Part shown: positions 1 to 7,590 of the stretch, one piece after another
How positions within the stretch are numbered: position 1 is the stretch's first letter
Layout: each line of letters starts with the position of its first letter
From: an uncultured Haliea sp.
Lineage (GTDB): Bacteria; Pseudomonadota; Gammaproteobacteria; Pseudomonadales; Halieaceae
Length of the DNA: 35,797 nucleotides
Assembly: GCA_913061145.1 (NCBI GenBank)
Contig: CAJXUQ010000030.1
Location: 1 to 35,797 of the forward strand
Reading direction: 5' to 3'
Position numbers and translations under genes: made by a program
The notes under the pieces: model-generated
What the model saw: the letters and a program-made list of their open reading frames with translations, nothing else
What the model was told of the DNA's origin: nothing
The model's database searches: none

Positions 1-54
1 CGAATTGACTATTAACTTTTAAAGAACTGTCCATTTGAGGTTGACACGTTCCGC

Positions 55-1080
55 ATGACCCGTGCCCGTGCGCCCTCCCGCGTGCCCACGCCGTCGATGG
101 CCGAATACTACCGTCAGCGGGCAGGTGCGGGCCTGATCATCACCGAGGCGACGCAGATCTCACAACAGGGCACGGGTACCCTCGCCACACCGGGGATTCA
201 CACGCCGGAGCAGATTGCGGGCTGGCGCGCGGTCACAGAGGCGGTGCATGGCGCTGGCGGCCGCATCGTCTGCCAGATATGGCACTGCGGGCGCGTGTCG
301 CACAGTGTATTCCAGAAAGACGGCGCAGCACCCGTGGCGCCCTCCGCGGTACGGGGAACCATTCGCACCTTCACGGAAGAAGGCTTTGTGCCGACATCGC
401 AGCCGCGCGCACTCACACTGGATGAAATCCCCGCCGTGGTGAACGACTTTCGCCAGGCCGCCCGCAATGCCCTGGACGCGGGCTTTGACGGCGTACAGAT
501 CCACGGCGCCAACGGTTATCTCATCGATCAGTTCCTGCGCGATGGGGTTAACCAGCGCGAGGATCGTTACGGTGGCAGTATCGAGAACCGTTGCCGGTTT
601 TTGCTGGAGGTCACGGACGCCGTCATCGACGAGGTGGGCGCGGACCGCACCGCGGTGCGCCTGTCACCCTTCTCGACCACCTGGGATTGTCATGACAGCC
701 AGCCGGCACCGCTGTTCCAGCATGCCATCGCGCAACTTGAGCCGCGCGGCCTGGCGTTTCTGGAAATTGTTGAGCGTGTCTATGAATCCTCCGTCAGCGG
801 CAGTGCCGTAGAAGCACAGGAGGGTTTCGGCATTGATGACCTGCGGGCGGTCTATCGCGGCCCGCTGGTGCTGAATGGCGGCTACAACCGCGAACGCAGC
901 GAAGCGGTGCTGGCGGCGGGCGGTGCGGCGGCGGTGTCCATTGCGCGGCCCTATATGTTCACGCCCGACCTGGTGGAGCGGTTTGCGATCGACGCGCCGC
1001 TCAATCCTCCGGGGGACGACGCCGCGGTCTACGGCGGCGGCGATGCGGGTTATATCGATTTTCCGACTCTGCAGGGCTGA
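55..1080 (+). CDS. Old Yellow Enzyme family NADH:flavin oxidoreductase / alkene reductase, 5'-truncated
   Basis: FMN-dependent ene-reductase of the NemA type, which uses NAD(P)H to reduce activated C=C bonds or nitro compounds in the cytoplasm. The readable part starts inside the conserved strand-1 motif that in full-length relatives reads M-A-P-x-T-R. It continues with the RVPTPxMAEYYRQRA segment, the substrate/FMN-binding HGANGYL motif near residue 150, the DRYGGSxENR segment after it, and a C-terminal YGGGDAGYIDFPTL ending. Length is 341 residues against about 360-370 for the family. The missing part is the first ~25 residues, including FMN-contacting positions. The in-frame upstream codons (from a stop at 13-15) do not resemble the family, so this ATG is probably an internal Met. 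Function is likely lost if the truncation is real, but an assembly junction at about position 52-55 is equally plausible. A GC-rich hairpin follows the stop, and chrA begins 69 bases downstream. Confidence 0.85.
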   Translation: MTRARAPSRVPTPSMAEYYRQRAGAGLIITEATQISQQGTGTLATPGIHTPEQIAGWRAVTEAVHGAGGRIVCQIWHCGRVSHSVFQKDGAAPVAPSAVRGTIRTFTEEGFVPTSQPRALTLDEIPAVVNDFRQAARNALDAGFDGVQIHGANGYLIDQFLRDGVNQREDRYGGSIENRCRFLLEVTDAVIDEVGADRTAVRLSPFSTTWDCHDSQPAPLFQHAIAQLEPRGLAFLEIVERVYESSVSGSAVEAQEGFGIDDLRAVYRGPLVLNGGYNRERSEAVLAAGGAAAVSIARPYMFTPDLVERFAIDAPLNPPGDDAAVYGGGDAGYIDFPTLQG

Positions 1081-1086
1081 CGGCGG

Positions 1087-1111
1087 CCCTGTGGGCTCCG
1101 TCGCCACAGGG
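1087..1111 (+). terminator. Hairpin after the Old Yellow Enzyme gene
   Basis: Perfect 8-bp arms CCCTGTGG (1087-1094) and CCACAGGG (1104-1111) with a 9-nt loop, starting 7 bases after the stop codon. No clear T-run follows, so this is a terminator-like hairpin rather than a textbook intrinsic terminator. Confidence 0.4.
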
Positions 1112-1149
1112 TGACCGTCGTTTGTGCTAGCGCGGTGCAGGGGAGCTGA

Positions 1150-2310
1150 ATGGCAGCGGTGTTTGACGTGTTCTGGCGCTTTCTGCTGCTCGGCTGTGTC
1201 AGCTTTGGCGGGCCGGCGGCGCACATCGGCTATTTCCAGCAGGTTTTTGTCCAGCGTTTGCACTGGTTGAGCGCCGCTGACTACGCGCAGCTGGTCGCCC
1301 TGAGCCAGTTCCTGCCCGGGCCGGGGTCCAGCCAGGTCGGCTTTGCGCTGGGTCACCGGCGCGCCGGATTGCCGGGTGCACTGGCGGCATTTATCGGATT
1401 TACGCTGCCGTCCTTTTTGCTCATGCTGGGCGTGGCCCTGTTTGCAGCTCAGTTTGCCGAGGCCGGCTGGCTGGATGGCCTGGTGCGGGGCCTGAAGCTC
1501 CTGGCCGCGGTGGTGGTGGCAGAGGCGGTGCGCAGTATGGCGGGGATGTTCTGCCGTCACTGGCTGGGTGCCGCGCTCGCGGTTGCCACGGGTCTGTTGC
1601 TGCTGTGGAGTACGGCGGCGTGGTTACCGTATCTGGCGCTGCTGGCGGCTGCCCTGTTGGGGGCCGCAGTGCTGCCTGCGCAGGTCGATCCGGCGGCGCG
1701 GCCACCCGCAGCTGTGGGGCCGCGCTGGCCACCGCTGGTCGTGTTTTTCCTGCTGTTCGCGCTGCTGCCCGTGCTGGCCGATGTCAGCGCGGAGTGGCGG
1801 CTGTCCAGTCAGTTCTATCACAGCGGCAGCCTGGTGTTTGGCGGTGGCCACGTGGTGTTGCCCCTGCTGCAGCAGCAGGTGGGTGACGCGTTGGGCGAGG
1901 ACCGTTTTCTGCTGGGGTATGCCGCGGCGCAGGCGGTGCCCGGGCCGATGTTTTCCCTGGCGGCATTCCTCGGAGCTGAACTGCTGCCTGCGAGGCCGGT
2001 ATGGGGTGCCTTGTTGGCCACCCTGGCGATTTTCCTGCCGGGATTTCTGCTGGTGTTGGGTTTGCAGACGGCCTGGCGCGCGGTGGCGGCACGCCCGCGC
2101 GTGCTGGGCCTGGTCGCGGGGGTCAATGCGGCGGTGGTGGGTCTGCTTGCTGCCGCCTGGGTGAACCCGATTGCCGGCAGTGCCCTGCACGGCTGGCTGG
2201 ATGTGCTGCTGGTCTCGGCGGGCTGGGCAGTGCTGCTGCGCTGGCGCCTGCCGATACTGGTGCTGGTGGCGGGGTTTGCCGGCATCGGCCTGCTGATGGG
2301 GGCCGCATGA
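1150..2310 (+). CDS. chrA: Chromate transporter ChrA (CHR family)
   Basis: Inner-membrane transporter of the CHR family; characterised members expel chromate using the proton-motive force. At 386 residues it is the long, two-domain form. Each half carries the family signature: FGGPAAH near residue 20 and QFLPGPGSSQ near residue 55 in the first half, then FGGGHVVLPLL near residue 225 and QAVPGPMFSLAAFLG near residue 260 in the second. About ten hydrophobic segments can be seen. The start is well supported by a GGGGAG ribosome-binding site 6 bases upstream. Substrate is inferred from family membership only; some CHR proteins have other or unknown substrates. The neighbouring ene-reductase family includes enzymes able to reduce chromate, but a hairpin lies between the two genes and nothing shows co-regulation. 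Confidence 0.9.
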   Translation: MAAVFDVFWRFLLLGCVSFGGPAAHIGYFQQVFVQRLHWLSAADYAQLVALSQFLPGPGSSQVGFALGHRRAGLPGALAAFIGFTLPSFLLMLGVALFAAQFAEAGWLDGLVRGLKLLAAVVVAEAVRSMAGMFCRHWLGAALAVATGLLLLWSTAAWLPYLALLAAALLGAAVLPAQVDPAARPPAAVGPRWPPLVVFFLLFALLPVLADVSAEWRLSSQFYHSGSLVFGGGHVVLPLLQQQVGDALGEDRFLLGYAAAQAVPGPMFSLAAFLGAELLPARPVWGALLATLAIFLPGFLLVLGLQTAWRAVAARPRVLGLVAGVNAAVVGLLAAAWVNPIAGSALHGWLDVLLVSAGWAVLLRWRLPILVLVAGFAGIGLLMGAA

Positions 2311-2419
2311 GCTGCTGTCGCAGGCCGCGCTTTGGCACTGGCCCCATCCCGCGTTACACTGGCCGAACGTGGTTGTGAGCAGCGTTTGCTGTTGTCTTTA
2401 ACTCTACAGGAAGCCCATT

Positions 2420-2707
2420 ATGTCCAACGAAGGTTATCACGAACCCATTGCTGAACTGAGTGACGAGACCCGCGATATGCACCGCGCTATCGTGTCCCTG
2501 ATGGAAGAGCTGGAGGCGGTGGATTGGTACAACCAGCGTATGGATGCCTGCAAGGATCCGGAGCTCAAGGCGATACTGCGACACAATCGCGATGAGGAAA
2601 AAGAGCACGCGGCCATGGTACTGGAGTGGATTCGCCGGCGTGACCCGGTGATGGATAAAGAGCTCAAGGACTATCTGTTTACCGACAAGACCATCGCGCA
2701 CGAGTAA
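2420..2707 (+). CDS. Encapsulated-ferritin-like protein (EncFtn family), orphan
   Basis: Small four-helix-forming ferroxidase of the EncFtn family. In Rhodospirillum rubrum the homologue assembles as an annular decamer that oxidises Fe(II) inside an encapsulin shell. Here 95 residues contain the whole ferritin-like core, with the segments MEELEAVDWY (28-37) and HNRDEEKEHAAM (55-66). By alignment from memory with the R. rubrum protein, the iron ligands correspond to Glu30, Glu60 and His63, with nearby Glu29, Glu32, Trp36 and Tyr37 also conserved. The protein ends at TDKTIAHE and lacks the Gly/Ser-rich C-terminal tail (LGIGSL-like) that loads EncFtn into shells. No encapsulin gene follows; the next gene is convergent. 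The start is supported by an AGGAAG site. It may act unencapsulated, or with a shell encoded elsewhere. Confidence 0.88.
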   Translation: MSNEGYHEPIAELSDETRDMHRAIVSLMEELEAVDWYNQRMDACKDPELKAILRHNRDEEKEHAAMVLEWIRRRDPVMDKELKDYLFTDKTIAHE

Positions 2708-2732
2708 GCCGGCAGCGTCCCTGGCTGCCGGC
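2708..2732. terminator. Hairpin between convergent genes
   Basis: Perfect arms GCCGGCAG (2708-2715) and CTGCCGGC (2725-2732) with a 9-nt loop, immediately after the encFtn stop and 8 bases before the end of the convergent gene. It could end transcription from both sides, although neither strand has a strong T-run. Confidence 0.45.
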
Positions 2733-2739
2733 GCGGCAG

Positions 2740-3075
2740 TCAGGGCATTGAAATGCCCATCAGCTGCCATTCACCCGTCTGGTCATCGTGTTCTGTGTAG
2801 CGGTATTTGACCTTCGCGCCATCGGGCGCGTTTTCGATCATGGCGTTCTTGGGCTCCTTGAACTGGATGCGGTTGCGGCGCTCAAGCTGGCACTTGCTGC
2901 CGGATTCAGCCCTTTGCGATGAATGGAACGCCACATAGACGTCGCGCCCCATCTGTTCGGCCTTTTTCTTGTCCACGGTCCCTTCCAGGATGCAATCCTG
3001 TGTCACTTCTGCGACGCTGACTGCGGAAAACAGGGGCAGGCTGGCGATGATCAGTGCCTTGCTGATGAACTTCAT
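2740..3075 (-). CDS. Small exported protein of unknown function
   Basis: 111 residues beginning with a clear signal peptide (MKFISKALIIASLPLFSAVSVAE, cleavage probably after the Ala-Glu-Val region near residue 22), so the mature product should be periplasmic, about 88 residues and highly charged. Two cysteines remain in the mature part (near residues 28 and 67) and could form a disulfide. The C-terminal half (YRYTEHDDQTGEWQLMGISMP) looks like a beta-rich end. I do not recognise the family. The start is fixed by AAGGAGGT 6 bases before the ATG at 3075; an upstream in-frame Met at 3150 would spoil the signal peptide. A sigma-70-like promoter lies just upstream. It converges on encFtn and has no evident operon partner. 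Confidence 0.75.
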   Translation of the reverse strand: MKFISKALIIASLPLFSAVSVAEVTQDCILEGTVDKKKAEQMGRDVYVAFHSSQRAESGSKCQLERRNRIQFKEPKNAMIENAPDGAKVKYRYTEHDDQTGEWQLMGISMP

Positions 3076-3109
3076 GGTGTACCTCCTTGCGGCGTTTCCC
3101 AACGCCATT

Positions 3110-3137
3110 GTTATAGTGGCAGGCAACTGTGCCGCAA
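3110..3137 (-). promoter_or_regulatory. Sigma-70-like promoter of the small exported protein
   Basis: On the minus strand a -35 TTGCGG (3137-3132) and a -10 TATAAC (3115-3110) are separated by 16 bp, placing transcription start about 28 bases before the ATG at 3075. Confidence 0.5.
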
Positions 3138-3256
3138 CCTGCGTGATCATGTACTTAGCTTAGAGCGAATACTGCCTGTTCATCTATCGCTGTCACCTCA
3201 ATGTCACAATAAATTCACATTTGTAGTGTAGGCGGTATTGCGCAGACGCGGGGGTT

Positions 3257-4684
3257 TCAGGCAAACAGGCCGTGCAGGTACCAGCAGCGCTGGCGGCGGT
3301 CGTGGAAAAGCCAGTAATACTGACCGCCACGGCCCCGTGCAATGTAGTAGTCGCGGCTGACAGGCTGTTGCCACCAGAGGTCCTCGATGCGCTCGGGGCC
3401 CCCCACCAGCTGCAGTCGCCCTCCCCAGTACAGTTCGCCACCATTGCGGCGCGGCAGGGGCTGTGGTTCGGGCAGCAGCCAGAATGGCCGGTGTGCACCC
3501 GTGGGTGCTGTTGTGGGCACCTCGCCGGGGTCGGTGCTCACATGCAGGGCGCGTTCCGGCAGGTGTTCATCGCGACAGCCAATGGCGCATATCGCCTGCA
3601 GGCCCAGCCGGCTGCGCAGTCGGTCCAGCAGGGCATGCAGGGGTTCGCGCTGGTTGCGCGGACTGAACAGGTCGATGTCTGCGCTGTGCCCGGCGAGCAG
3701 TTCATGGCACTCCAATACCAGCCCTTCGATGCCGGTGCGCAACGTGAGGGTGTCCAGCTGCAGGCGGGTGAGCTGGTACCAGGTGCTCCAATCGCTGTGA
3801 CGACTGCTGCTGCGCACTTGCAGGCTCCGGGACTGGCGGTCCACGGCCACCAGCCGCCAGTCGATGCACCCACTTTGCAGCTGTGTCTGGCGCAGGAAAC
3901 CGCACAGTGCATGCAGTAACTGCTCCACGGCAGGCAGCAGTTCCGCCGTGTTTTTTACCTCATAGCCGAACCAGTACTGGTCGCTGAACTGCTGTGGCGG
4001 CTGATAATCCGGCTCAAGGTCGTTTTCCCGGCCGGTTACCTGACGCAGGTAGTGTACGAACGGCTGCCCGCAGCGGCGCGTGAGCGCTGCCTCGGGCAGG
4101 TCCAGTACGTCGGCGAAACGGCGCAGCCCGGCGCGTTCCAGTGCTGCGACAGCTTTCGGGAATTCGTCCAGCAGGCCCAGGGGCAGGTTGCCGATGCGTT
4201 CCTGCCAGGCCTCGGTGTGGCGCGTGTCACAGCCTTCCTCATGAAACGATAGCAGCCAGGCGGCCTTGGGTGTGGGCGCGAGTCCGGCCTCGACCTGGTA
4301 GCCGCGGGCCTGCAGGGCGCGCTGTACCTCCTGCAGCAGGTTGTTCAGGCCGCGGTGCAGGGTGAGGCAACTGCCAATTTCCAGTTGCAGGCAGTCGTCT
4401 CGCCAGGTGTACAGGCGCGGGCTGACACTGTAAGCCCAGCAGCATAACTGTTGCAGGCAGTCCTGCTCGAGGGCACGGTTGCGGGGCAAAAGCTGTACGG
4501 GCAGGTCCTGCGCCAGTGCGCGCACGCTGGCGGTTGTCATGCCGGCCCGCACACCCAGGCTGCTGGCGCAGTCGTTGGCGCGCAGCACACGCTGCTGCTC
4601 CAGCACCACGACGGGCTGTGTTTCGTCCAGTGTCTGGCACTGCAGTGGCAGCTGTGGAAAGCGCAGGCACAGCCAGAGGCTCAC
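3257..4684 (-). CDS. imuB: ImuB, inactive Y-family polymerase-like mutagenesis protein
   Basis: 475-residue Y-family polymerase homologue that in characterised systems is the hub of the ImuA-ImuB-DnaE2 mutasome, linking the error-prone polymerase to the sliding clamp. It starts MSLWLCLRFPQLPLQ, the ImuB-type N-terminus, where active DinB/UmuC proteins have an acidic catalytic D-x-D-x-F-Y segment. The second catalytic acidic pair (SxDE) is also absent around residues 90-105, so it should be non-catalytic. A possible clamp-binding peptide is ADIDLF near residue 335. The C-terminus ends in the family-typical aromatic DRRQRCWYLHGLFA. The start is GTG (4684) with GGAGGT just upstream. A near-perfect LexA box sits about 53 bases upstream. 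Unusually, imuA is not adjacent but lies 2.9 kb away behind three unrelated genes, and no dnaE2 is present in the window. Confidence 0.93.
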   Translation of the reverse strand: MSLWLCLRFPQLPLQCQTLDETQPVVVLEQQRVLRANDCASSLGVRAGMTTASVRALAQDLPVQLLPRNRALEQDCLQQLCCWAYSVSPRLYTWRDDCLQLEIGSCLTLHRGLNNLLQEVQRALQARGYQVEAGLAPTPKAAWLLSFHEEGCDTRHTEAWQERIGNLPLGLLDEFPKAVAALERAGLRRFADVLDLPEAALTRRCGQPFVHYLRQVTGRENDLEPDYQPPQQFSDQYWFGYEVKNTAELLPAVEQLLHALCGFLRQTQLQSGCIDWRLVAVDRQSRSLQVRSSSRHSDWSTWYQLTRLQLDTLTLRTGIEGLVLECHELLAGHSADIDLFSPRNQREPLHALLDRLRSRLGLQAICAIGCRDEHLPERALHVSTDPGEVPTTAPTGAHRPFWLLPEPQPLPRRNGGELYWGGRLQLVGGPERIEDLWWQQPVSRDYYIARGRGGQYYWLFHDRRQRCWYLHGLFA

Positions 4685-4736
4685 AGGACCTCCGGGCGCA
4701 GGTGCAGAAATGGGAGGGGCAGATACCCCAGACTAA

Positions 4737-4756
4737 TACTGTACATATATACAGTA
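4737..4756 (-). promoter_or_regulatory. LexA (SOS) box upstream of imuB
   Basis: TACTGTACATATATACAGTA matches the gammaproteobacterial SOS consensus CTGT-N8-ACAG with an AT-rich core. Symmetry extends two further bases on each side (AA...TT). It lies 53 bases upstream of the imuB GTG start, in the position expected for LexA repression. It is also 130 bases upstream of the divergent DUF885 gene and could affect that gene. Confidence 0.93.
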
Positions 4757-4886
4757 TTGCGCAGCCCCCGGCCCCCTGTCCAGCCCGAAGTATGTTTGGC
4801 CTTGGCGGCCAATTCCGTCATCATGGCGCCCATTTCCTGCACCCGGCGGGTCGCGGGAGCCCCTTTTCACCACTATTGAGGTTGCA

Positions 4887-6767
4887 ATGACACTACAGAA
4901 ATACAAGCTTGCCGTGCTGCCCATGGCGCTTTCCACACTGTTGGTAGCCTGCTCGCGCGATGAAGCGCCTGAACAGGCTGCCGCGCCAGAGGTTGTTGAC
5001 GTCGCCGCCGTGACACCGGACGCCGTGCCGGAAGCCGCCGAGACGGCAGCATTTCGCACCTACCTTGAGGAAAACTATGCGGTGGATATGGCGCGCCTGC
5101 CGTATACCGCCAGTTACCGGGGAATCAAGACCAACCACGACCAGTGGGATCCCGTATCCGAGGAGTTTCTCGATGAAACCCTGGCGATCAACGAGGCCCG
5201 GTTGCAGCAGCTGGCTGACTTCGACCGCGCAGCGCTGTCACCCGCGGAGCAGATCTCCTACGACCTTTACAGGCTTGACCTGGAACGGCGCATTGCCGCG
5301 GATCGCTTCCGTCACCACCAGTTCGTGATTGACCAGTACCGCGGCCCCCATACCGAGGCGGCGAGCAGGTTGGTGAATATTCATCGCGTGGGTGATCTGG
5401 CGGACGCAGAAGCCTATATCGGGCGCCTGAATAACATCGCAGTCTGGTTTGATCAGGTGATCGAGCAGATGGCCATCCGCACCGAGAAGCAGCTGCTGCT
5501 GGCCGACTGGCAGTATCCGCAGATCATTGAGGCGGCGCGCAACGTGATTCAGGGGGCGCCTTTTACCGATGAAGGGGGTGACTCCACGCTGTGGGCCGAC
5601 TTCCAGGGCAAGGTCAATGCGCTGGACATCACCCCGGAGCAGCGCGCGCGCCTGCTGGCCGAGGCACGCAAGGCCCTGCTGGAGTCAGTGCAGCCGGCCT
5701 ACGAGCGCCTGATTGCTGCGGTTGAAGCGCAATCCGCGCTGGCCAGCGGTGACGACGGGGTGTGGAAGTTCGATAACGGCGAAGCCTTCTACGCGGAACG
5801 CCTGCGCTGGTTTACCACGACTGACCTCAGCGCCGAGCAGGTGCACGCCATTGGCCTGCAGGAAGTTGCCCGCATTCATGGCGCCATGCGTGAGGTGATG
5901 CAGGCGGTGGCGTTCGATGGCGACCTGCGGGCGTTCTTCGAGTTCATGCGCAATGACCCGCAGTTCTACTACCCGAACACAGAAGAGGGGCGCGCGCAGT
6001 ACCTGGCGCAGGCCGAGGCGGCGATTGATGCCATGTACAAGCGGCTACCGGAGCAGTTTGGCCTGCTGCCGCAGGCGGATCTGGTGGTCAAGCGTGTGGA
6101 GGCCTTTCGCGAACGCTCGGCAGGCAAGGCTTTCTACAATGGGCCACCGACGGATGGCTCGCGCCCCGGCATCTATTACGCCAACCTGTATGACATGAAC
6201 AGCATGCCGATCTACCAGCTGGAGGCCCTGGCCTATCACGAAGGCGTGCCGGGCCACCACATGCAGCGCGCCCTGTCGGCTGAGCGGGAAAACCTGCCGG
6301 AATTCCAGCGCTATGCCAGCTTTACCGCCTTCACGGAAGGCTGGGCGCTGTACACTGAGGAACTGGCCAGCGACATGGACATGTATTCGGATGCCTATTC
6401 CGAGTTTGGTCATCTGGCCATGGAGCTCTGGCGCGCCTGCCGGCTGGTCGTGGACACCGGCCTGCACAGCAAGCGCTGGACGCGGGAAGAGGCCATTGAG
6501 TATCTCGTTGAGAACACGCCGAATTCGCGTTACGACTCCACCAAGGCGATTGAGCGTTACATCGCCATGCCGGGCCAGGCCACGGCGTATATGATTGGCA
6601 AGCTGCGGATTCTGGAGCTACGGGAGAAAGCCCGTGCGGCGCTGGGTGAGCAGTTTGATATCCGCGCGTTTCATGACGAGATGCTCAGGCATGGTCCGGT
6701 ATCCCTGTCCATTCTGGAGCAGAACATAGAGCGCCTGGTGGCCGATACGCTGGCGGCAAAGGCCTGA
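4887..6767 (+). CDS. DUF885 family lipoprotein, putative metallopeptidase
   Basis: 626 residues. The N-terminus has a type II signal peptide with lipobox LLVAC (Cys near residue 22) followed by Ser-Arg, predicting a lipid-anchored protein, and then an Ala/Glu/Val-rich linker before the folded domain. The DUF885 hallmark YHEGVPGHHMQ (about residues 450-460) resembles a zinc-metallopeptidase helix. A conserved FTEGWALYTEELA segment follows about 30 residues later and supplies a likely third acidic ligand. The C-terminal half contains the family-typical MPGQATAYMIGKL. Substrate is unknown; DUF885 proteins are usually annotated as probable peptidases. The start is supported by a GAGG site 6 bases upstream. 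The gene is transcribed divergently from imuB and physically splits the imu genes. Confidence 0.88.
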   Translation: MTLQKYKLAVLPMALSTLLVACSRDEAPEQAAAPEVVDVAAVTPDAVPEAAETAAFRTYLEENYAVDMARLPYTASYRGIKTNHDQWDPVSEEFLDETLAINEARLQQLADFDRAALSPAEQISYDLYRLDLERRIAADRFRHHQFVIDQYRGPHTEAASRLVNIHRVGDLADAEAYIGRLNNIAVWFDQVIEQMAIRTEKQLLLADWQYPQIIEAARNVIQGAPFTDEGGDSTLWADFQGKVNALDITPEQRARLLAEARKALLESVQPAYERLIAAVEAQSALASGDDGVWKFDNGEAFYAERLRWFTTTDLSAEQVHAIGLQEVARIHGAMREVMQAVAFDGDLRAFFEFMRNDPQFYYPNTEEGRAQYLAQAEAAIDAMYKRLPEQFGLLPQADLVVKRVEAFRERSAGKAFYNGPPTDGSRPGIYYANLYDMNSMPIYQLEALAYHEGVPGHHMQRALSAERENLPEFQRYASFTAFTEGWALYTEELASDMDMYSDAYSEFGHLAMELWRACRLVVDTGLHSKRWTREEAIEYLVENTPNSRYDSTKAIERYIAMPGQATAYMIGKLRILELREKARAALGEQFDIRAFHDEMLRHGPVSLSILEQNIERLVADTLAAKA

Positions 6768-6782
6768 CACAGGCACCCTGTC

Positions 6783-6807
6783 CGCCGGCGTCGCTCAGAC
6801 GCCGGCG
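6783..6807. terminator. Bidirectional terminator hairpin overlapping the DUF2788 stop
   Basis: Perfect 10-bp GC-rich arms CGCCGGCGTC (6783-6792) and GACGCCGGCG (6798-6807) with a 5-nt loop, 15 bases after the DUF885 stop. The right arm encodes the last residues of the convergent DUF2788 gene. T-tracts are weak on both strands. Confidence 0.6.
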
Positions 6808-7001
6808 TTCTCCAGCAGCCAGGTGATGATGACCTTGATCAGGAAGCCAAAGATTCCCATCGCCAGCCCCACGTACAGCATGATGGTGCCGAACCTGCCG
6901 GCATTACTGCGTTTCGCCAGATCCCAGACGATGAAAACCATGAATGCGATGAGCGCGCCAACGCCCAGAGTGACGCCGTAGTCGCTTAACCACTGGTCCA
7001 C
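6795..7001 (-). CDS. DUF2788 family small membrane protein
   Basis: 68-residue inner-membrane protein with two hydrophobic segments (about residues 12-27 and 40-62) separated by the basic loop DLAKRSNAGRFGT, which is the recognisable core of the DUF2788 family (WDLAKxSxAGRFGT then GxxGFxxK). No function is established for the family. It lies 47 bases downstream of the OsmC-family gene on the same strand and may be co-transcribed with it. The stop codon lies inside the loop of a strong hairpin shared with the convergent DUF885 gene. Confidence 0.8.
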   Translation of the reverse strand: MDQWLSDYGVTLGVGALIAFMVFIVWDLAKRSNAGRFGTIMLYVGLAMGIFGFLIKVIITWLLENAGV

Positions 7002-7048
7002 GCCGGGCTACTCGCTGTTTACAGCAGGCAAGCGTTCAGCGGCGCTGT

Positions 7049-7486
7049 TCAAGCGGCTGTGTCGACGCTGGCGTGCAAGTGCATGTTGCTGTTCAGAGAG
7101 TTGCTCACCAGGCAGTTGGCTTCCGCTTTTTCCAGCAGTTGTTTGGCCCGTTCGGCGTCGGTGCCCGCAGGCACGGTGAGCTGTGCGGTGACGGTAATGT
7201 CGGTAAAGCGTGTGACGCGGTCAACGCGGTCCAGCGTGCCTTCGGCGCTGCACTGCAGTGCCACCCAGTCCAGCTTGGACGCGCGGGCAATGGCGCGGAA
7301 CGTGAAAATAAAGCAGTCGGTCACGGCTCCAACCAGCAAGGCCTCCGGAGACCAGTTGCCACCGGGCCCGCCAAACTCCTTGGGTGGTGCGGTGTCCAGC
7401 GCCGGGACGTCCTCGCCGGACAGTGTGACGCTGCCTTCAGCTGTGGCTGTAGCGGCAACCCGGTAGTGGTGAGGAAATTCCTGCAT
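7049..7486 (-). CDS. OsmC/Ohr family protein
   Basis: 145-residue cytoplasmic protein of the OsmC superfamily, whose members reduce organic hydroperoxides with a pair of reactive cysteines. Both are present: one in the helix segment VGAVTDCFIFTFRA (about residue 64) and one in KAEANCLVSNSL (about residue 127). The N-terminal beta-rich region carries FGGPGGNWSPEALL, the usual lead-in to the first Cys helix. The ATG at 7486 has GGAG 8 bases upstream and gives the expected length; a further in-frame start at 7543 is not needed. It belongs to the general OsmC/YhfA-like branch rather than to a clearly identifiable Ohr. A sigma-70-like promoter is visible upstream. Confidence 0.88.
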   Translation of the reverse strand: MQEFPHHYRVAATATAEGSVTLSGEDVPALDTAPPKEFGGPGGNWSPEALLVGAVTDCFIFTFRAIARASKLDWVALQCSAEGTLDRVDRVTRFTDITVTAQLTVPAGTDAERAKQLLEKAEANCLVSNSLNSNMHLHASVDTAA

Positions 7487-7551
7487 GCGCGTTCTCCGTG
7501 ACAAGGCTGTACAAAGATGACTTCCCGAGGGCAGTTCATCCACAGGCCCCT

Positions 7552-7580
7552 ATGCTAGCGGTCAGCCAGTCGGGAAACAA
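7552..7580 (-). promoter_or_regulatory. Sigma-70-like promoter of the OsmC-family gene
   Basis: Minus strand: -35 TTGTTT (7580-7575), 17-bp spacer, -10 TAGCAT (7557-7552), about 65 bases before the ATG. Confidence 0.45.
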
Positions 7581-7590
7581 TTGACCTGCC

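Noticed and set aside
3160-3230. CRP-like TGTGA/TCACA motifs near 3190-3225
   Set aside because: The pentamers are in direct rather than inverted orientation and do not form a TGTGA-N6-TCACA site.
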